A stretch of 11,299 bases of DNA from Anaerolineae bacterium (GTDB lineage Bacteria > Chloroflexota > Anaerolineae > Aggregatilineales > Phototrophicaceae): contig JALONZ010000137.1 of NCBI GenBank assembly GCA_025454675.1, positions 1 through 11,299 on the forward strand, in the 5' to 3' direction. The notes under the pieces were generated by a model. That model did not search any database, was not told the DNA's origin, and was given only the letters and a program-made list of their open reading frames with translations. Positions 8,203-11,299 of this stretch are shown in pieces. The stretch's first letter is position 1. Every line of letters begins with the position of its first letter. A program made the translations under genes and the position numbers.

Positions 8203-8231
8203 ATTATGGCATATTCGACACAGGGTTACAA
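8203..8231 (-). promoter_or_regulatory. Candidate sigma70-type promoter for the kinase operon
   Basis: On the minus strand TTGTAA (8231-8226) and CATAAT (8208-8203) are separated by 17 bases, matching the consensus at 4 of 6 and 5 of 6 positions. Transcription would start near 8196, about 40 bases before the kinase ATG. A perfect TATAAT at 8195-8190 is an alternative -10, but its -35 (TCGAAT) is poor. The 88-base gap between TetR and the kinase therefore probably holds a separate promoter. Confidence 0.45.
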
Positions 8232-8244
8232 ATTTTTTATACTG

Positions 8245-8856
8245 CTAAAATGCGCTCAAATCATGTTCATCTAAACCCCATGCCCATAATCCACTATTTG
8301 CTTCTAATTGATGACACATCGTCGCCATTTCTTCTGGGGTATAGGGCATATCATTCACTACCCACCAGCGTACCAATCCAATAAAAGCACCTGCATAAAA
8401 ATGTTCGACCACCTCTAAAGGTAATGGGAATTGGGTATCGGGAGCTAGTGTTGTATGTGCCTTATCAATGGCAGTTTTCGCAAAGTAATCTATCAACCGT
8501 CCTATTAAGGAAAATGACCCCTTTTCGCTCAATAAGACTTTATACAAATGTACATATTGTTGCACATGCCGAAAAGCAAATAACGCATCTTGATGTAACC
8601 ACTCCTTTAAGGAGTTGGTTGGCGGTTGTTTGGCAATTAAATCATCATATAAATCTTGCATGACCTTAAATAGAAGGTCTTCTTTATCTTTGTAGTGAAA
8701 ATAGAATGTTACTCGATTCAGATTAGCCCGTTCAGTAATATCAAGAATGGTAATTGACGCATAGCCTTTTTCCTCAATCAGTGCGAATAGCGCATCGCGC
8801 AATAATGCCCGTGTCCGTTGCACCCGTCTATCCAACCGTTGGTCGTTCATAGCCAC
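8245..8856 (-). CDS. TetR/AcrR family transcriptional regulator
   Basis: The 203-residue protein has an N-terminal TetR DNA-binding domain. It contains RTRALLRDALFALIEEKGYASITILDI, followed by the recognition helix region ITERANLNRVTFYFHYKDKEDLL (40-62). The FYFHYKDKEDLL block is the family signature. The C-terminal region (about 75-203) is helical and binds ligand and partner subunit in this family; its ligand cannot be read from the sequence. TetR proteins usually repress themselves and a neighbour until a small molecule binds. The divergent amine oxidase is the obvious target. GTG 8856 is preferred because GAGG (8866-8863) lies 6 bases before it; ATG 8850, two codons later, would have 12. 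The gene is AT-rich compared with the kinase gene downstream. Confidence 0.9.
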   Translation of the reverse strand: MAMNDQRLDRRVQRTRALLRDALFALIEEKGYASITILDITERANLNRVTFYFHYKDKEDLLFKVMQDLYDDLIAKQPPTNSLKEWLHQDALFAFRHVQQYVHLYKVLLSEKGSFSLIGRLIDYFAKTAIDKAHTTLAPDTQFPLPLEVVEHFYAGAFIGLVRWWVVNDMPYTPEEMATMCHQLEANSGLWAWGLDEHDLSAF

Positions 8857-8870
8857 TAATAACCTCGTTC

Positions 8871-8897
8871 TTCAACACTTGTTGCATATTCAACACT
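8871..8897. promoter_or_regulatory. Candidate TetR operator with inverted and direct repeats
   Basis: CAACACTTGTTG (8873-8884) is an inverted repeat with 5-base arms and a 2-base centre. The right arm is shared by a second inverted repeat, TGTTG-N6-CAACA (8880-8895). TTCAACACT occurs twice, at 8871 and 8889, 18 bases apart. The block lies 15-41 bases upstream of the TetR start, so a bound repressor would block TetR transcription or its early leader. This is inferred from repeat structure and position only. Confidence 0.45.
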
Positions 8898-8912
8898 CCA
8901 AAAAGTCACTCA

Positions 8913-8940
8913 TTGACCCGTATTTGGCAAGTATTATATC
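8913..8940 (+). promoter_or_regulatory. Candidate promoter of the amine oxidase gene
   Basis: TTGACC (8913-8918) and TATATC (8935-8940) are separated by 16 bases. Transcription would start near 8947, leaving a leader of about 37 bases that contains the AGAGG ribosome site (8973-8977). TTGGCA at 8924-8929 is an alternative -35, but no good -10 matches it. Confidence 0.38.
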
Positions 8941-8953
8941 ATTTTGTTTATTA

Positions 8954-8966
8954 TTCAACATAGTGT
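8954..8966. promoter_or_regulatory. Second TTCAACA site, possible operator for the amine oxidase
   Basis: TTCAACATAGTGT repeats the first seven bases of the sites at 8871 and 8889 and ends with AGTGT, the complement of ACACT in those sites. It lies just downstream of the candidate amine oxidase -10, where a bound repressor would block the start of transcription. The match is short, so this is tentative. Confidence 0.3.
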
Positions 8967-8983
8967 AAAAAAAGAGGCGTGAT

Positions 8984-10246
8984 ATGGTCACTAAATGGGA
9001 TGTCATCGTTATTGGGGCAGGTATGGCAGGGTTAAAAGCCGCACATGATATTCAACAAGCAGGCAAATCGGTTTTGGTGTTAGAAGCAAAAAATCGAATT
9101 GGGGGGCGCATCCATACTGTACATGATTTTGCACCCGTTCCGATAGAACTGGGAGGCGAACTCATCCACACAGAACAAGCGGATACATGGGAGTTGGTAC
9201 ATGCCCACAACATCGCAACATACCAGCAAAATGAAATAGGGATTATGAGGGGTGATAAGTGGGTTTCGTTGGCACAAGATAATCAAGATGAAGATACAGT
9301 TTTACATCAATTGGTGAACAAAGCACAAAAAGTTGGGATGCCAAAAGCCAATGAGACTATGGAAAATTACTTATTGCGGTTAGGGATGACATCGCACGAT
9401 TACCCATTTAGTTTTCGGATTATTGAATATGATACGGAGTTATTCAATCGGTGGGATGCCCAGACATTGGTGCAAATGGCAGAAGATTATGCAGATACGG
9501 ATTATGGCAAAACCGATTATCATGTCATTGGGGGTCAAGAAACCCTTTTGAATGTCCTAAAAACAGGTTTAACCATCCAGTTGAATGCGATTGTTAAACA
9601 AATAAACTGGGGAAAGCATGGTGTGACAGTTAAAACTGAGAGTGGAATTCAATATGCCTCGCAACATCTTATATTGACCATACCCCCACTCGTCTTACAA
9701 AAACGAGACATCCAATTTGTACCCGATTTACCCAAACGAAAATGGCAAGCCATAGATAGTTTTGGCAGGTCAGATATTGTTAAAGTAATTTTTCACTTCA
9801 ATAAGCGCCTTTTGCCAGACTCATTTGGCAGTATTTTGGATGAGGGTGGATTGCCTCCGATTTGGTGGCGAAGCAACAATGCTTATCCTGAATGTGAAGG
9901 TGATGTTTTGGTGGGGTGGGCATCCGCAGATAATGCCCGTCAACTGATTGCAATGTCAGAATCAGATGCCATTCAAACCGCATTAGATAGTCTACGTAAG
10001 GCGCTACGACAAGATACTATCATACCAACTCAAGCGCGTTTACATCATTGGAATGATGACCCATTTGCATGTGGCGCATATCCATATATAAAACCCGGTG
10101 GCGGTTTTGCCATTGTGGAATTGGCAGAACCATTACAAAAGGTTCTATTTTGGGCAGGGGCGGCAACAAGTGCCGACTTTAGCACTGTTCACGGAGCATA
10201 CGCGAGTGGAAAACGGGTTGCCCAAGAAGTGCTTCAAAAAGGTTAG
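8984..10246 (+). CDS. FAD-dependent amine oxidase (flavin monoamine oxidase family)
   Basis: The 420-residue protein opens with the dinucleotide-binding fold VIVIGAGMAGLKAA (GxGxxG at 11-16), E34 for the FAD ribose, and RIGGRI (38-43). K267 in DIVKVIFHF matches the active-site lysine near flavin N5 in MAO and polyamine oxidases. The C-terminus has WNDDPFACGAYPY (356-368) and the second FAD motif WAGAATSADFSTVHGAYASG (390-409). The family oxidises amines to imines with O2, giving aldehyde, ammonia and H2O2; relatives desaturate other substrates, so the true substrate is unknown. The length is slightly short for the family, with no signal peptide or C-terminal membrane helix, so it is probably cytoplasmic. 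ATG 8984 follows AGAGG with 6 bases of spacing. It is divergent from the TetR gene, which probably controls it. It appears slightly more AT-rich than the left-hand genes. Confidence 0.9.
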   Translation: MVTKWDVIVIGAGMAGLKAAHDIQQAGKSVLVLEAKNRIGGRIHTVHDFAPVPIELGGELIHTEQADTWELVHAHNIATYQQNEIGIMRGDKWVSLAQDNQDEDTVLHQLVNKAQKVGMPKANETMENYLLRLGMTSHDYPFSFRIIEYDTELFNRWDAQTLVQMAEDYADTDYGKTDYHVIGGQETLLNVLKTGLTIQLNAIVKQINWGKHGVTVKTESGIQYASQHLILTIPPLVLQKRDIQFVPDLPKRKWQAIDSFGRSDIVKVIFHFNKRLLPDSFGSILDEGGLPPIWWRSNNAYPECEGDVLVGWASADNARQLIAMSESDAIQTALDSLRKALRQDTIIPTQARLHHWNDDPFACGAYPYIKPGGGFAIVELAEPLQKVLFWAGAATSADFSTVHGAYASGKRVAQEVLQKG

Positions 10247-10284
10247 TGAAGGATTCGTACACAGAATTTCATGAGTCACATCAT

Positions 10285-10313
10285 TTGATATATCATCACT
10301 TTTACGCTATCAT
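10285..10313 (+). promoter_or_regulatory. Candidate promoter of the L,D-transpeptidase gene
   Basis: TTGATA (10285-10290) and TATCAT (10308-10313) are exactly 17 bases apart and match the sigma70 consensus fairly well. The -35 lies inside a perfect 10-base palindrome, TGATATATCA (10286-10295). TTCATGAGT occurs at 10268 and 10326 on either side. Transcription would start near 10320, about 33 bases before the ATG. This gap also separates the gene from the amine oxidase stop, so separate transcription is likely. Confidence 0.5.
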
Positions 10314-10352
10314 AAAAATGAATGATTCATGAGTGAAAGGAAACAATCCGTT

Positions 10353-11299
10353 ATGCTTCGTAAGTTTATTGGAATGGCACTTTGTCTTGTCCTCAGTTTT
10401 ATTGTGACCAGCACCCTCATCGCCCAAGAATCCAACGCCGACCTCGATGCGGAATTTGCCGTTGCCGATGAAATCATCCAAAATTATGCGCCTGCGGGGG
10501 TAGAAGAATTACTCTATAACCCCAACGCCATGTATCGGATAGATTATCGGCAGGTCATCACCGAAGTGAATGTATTGGATGCGCCCAACGGGAATATCCT
10601 CTATCACCGCGCCCTCGCCGAGTTTTATGTCAGCCTGCTTCGCATCGAAGGCGATTGGGCAGAGATTAACCCCGGTGAGTGGATTCCTGCCTCATCTTTA
10701 GGACCCGCCTATTATTCGCGTTTGGGTGGGGTGTTGTTCAACGAAGGGGATACGATGGAATATCCGATGGGGTGGAATCGGAGAATTGTGTTCATCAGCA
10801 CCGCGCCAGGCGTTGCCCCGCGTGAAGCCAATGATAATGCGTTGGGCAAATATGAATTACTCACCTTTTTCGCCCGCGCGGAAGTGGATGGTGTAGCATG
10901 GGTGCAAATCGGGATTGACCAATGGCTTCCCGCCGATAGTGTGAACATCATTGAACCCATCGAAATGCCCGAAGGTGTAGACAGTGAGCGCTGGGTGGCG
11001 GTGGATGTGGCGAATCAGGTGGTGATGGCGTATGAGAGCGAAAAATTAGTATTCGCAACCCTCACCGCCACAGGTGAGCCTTGGAGTCCAACGGAACCCG
11101 GTTTGTATCATGTGTATGCCGAATTTGACCCACGCCTGATGACACGCGGTAATCCGAATGATGATTGGTTTTATTATATGGAAGATGTGCCATACACCTT
11201 CTATTTTAATGGCGACCGCGCCTTGCATGGGGCATTTTGGCACGATAATTTCGGGACGGTACAAAGTCATGGCTGTGTGAATATGTCACTCACCGCCGC
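10353..11299 (+). CDS. Exported L,D-transpeptidase (YkuD domain) with two SH3-like regions, C-terminus cut off by the window edge
   Basis: The first 315 codons are visible. A signal peptide is clear: MLRK, a hydrophobic core to about residue 20, and STLIA before Q25 as the probable cleavage site. Two SH3-like regions follow, around 62-112 (VNVLDAPNG...GEWIPASSL) and 145-200 (LLTFFARAEVDGVAWVQIGIDQWLPADSV). The YkuD domain begins near W214 (RWVAVDVANQVVMAYES). It includes the catalytic motif HGAFWHD (H292) and SHGCVNM with H306 and nucleophile C308. Such enzymes form 3-3 peptidoglycan cross-links or attach proteins to the wall, through an acyl-cysteine intermediate, outside the membrane. Only a short end is missing. 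ATG 10353 is 11 bases after AAAGGA, a rather long spacing, but the signal peptide supports this start. Confidence 0.92.
   Translation, partial: MLRKFIGMALCLVLSFIVTSTLIAQESNADLDAEFAVADEIIQNYAPAGVEELLYNPNAMYRIDYRQVITEVNVLDAPNGNILYHRALAEFYVSLLRIEGDWAEINPGEWIPASSLGPAYYSRLGGVLFNEGDTMEYPMGWNRRIVFISTAPGVAPREANDNALGKYELLTFFARAEVDGVAWVQIGIDQWLPADSVNIIEPIEMPEGVDSERWVAVDVANQVVMAYESEKLVFATLTATGEPWSPTEPGLYHVYAEFDPRLMTRGNPNDDWFYYMEDVPYTFYFNGDRALHGAFWHDNFGTVQSHGCVNMSLTA

Noticed and set aside
10250..10270. Terminator after the amine oxidase gene
   Set aside because: The only pairing is a weak 4-5 base stem (GATTC with GAAT-) without a T-run.
1..11299. CRISPR arrays, tRNA or rRNA genes, insertion-sequence ends
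   Set aside because: No regularly spaced repeats, cloverleaf-like segments, rRNA-like stretches or transposase motifs were seen on either strand.

Overview
The window looks like part of a bacterial chromosome of moderate GC. It probably comes from the Chloroflexota (an Anaerolineae-like lineage). That guess rests on gene style only: a kinase-ATPase-TPR signalling giant, a YPDG-type polytopic GT-C membrane protein, an SH3-like plus YkuD L,D-transpeptidase, and G/C-rich dispersed intergenic repeats. No rRNA, tRNA, CRISPR array or insertion sequence was found.

Left part, all on the minus strand and read from right to left. A serine/threonine protein kinase fused to an AAA ATPase and TPR repeats (8156 to 5352) has its own candidate promoter. 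It is broken by a frameshift near 5400, and the rest of its TPR region continues in another frame to 4883. A large GT-C-like membrane protein (4905 to 2416) follows and overlaps the end of the kinase gene. A Trm112/UPF0434-like small protein (2423 to 2172) overlaps that gene by 8 bases, and a two-helix membrane protein (2160 to 1849) comes 11 bases later. These genes look like one transcription unit. After a 122-base gap holding dispersed-repeat-like sequences, a type IIG-like restriction-modification gene starts at 1726 and runs off the left edge with 575 codons visible.

Right part. A TetR regulator (8856 to 8245, minus) and an FAD amine oxidase (8984 to 10246, plus) are divergently arranged around a 127-base region. 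That region carries repeated TTCAACA motifs, a good candidate for a repressor-controlled pair. In samples counted by hand this pair, most clearly TetR, is more AT-rich than its neighbours. An exported L,D-transpeptidase with two SH3-like regions starts at 10353 with its own promoter-like signals. It runs off the right edge just after its catalytic cysteine motif.

No clearly new system is evident. The most informative points are the phase-preserving 20-base gap in the kinase TPR array, the edge-truncated restriction-modification gene with visible nuclease and methylase motifs, and the candidate TetR operators.
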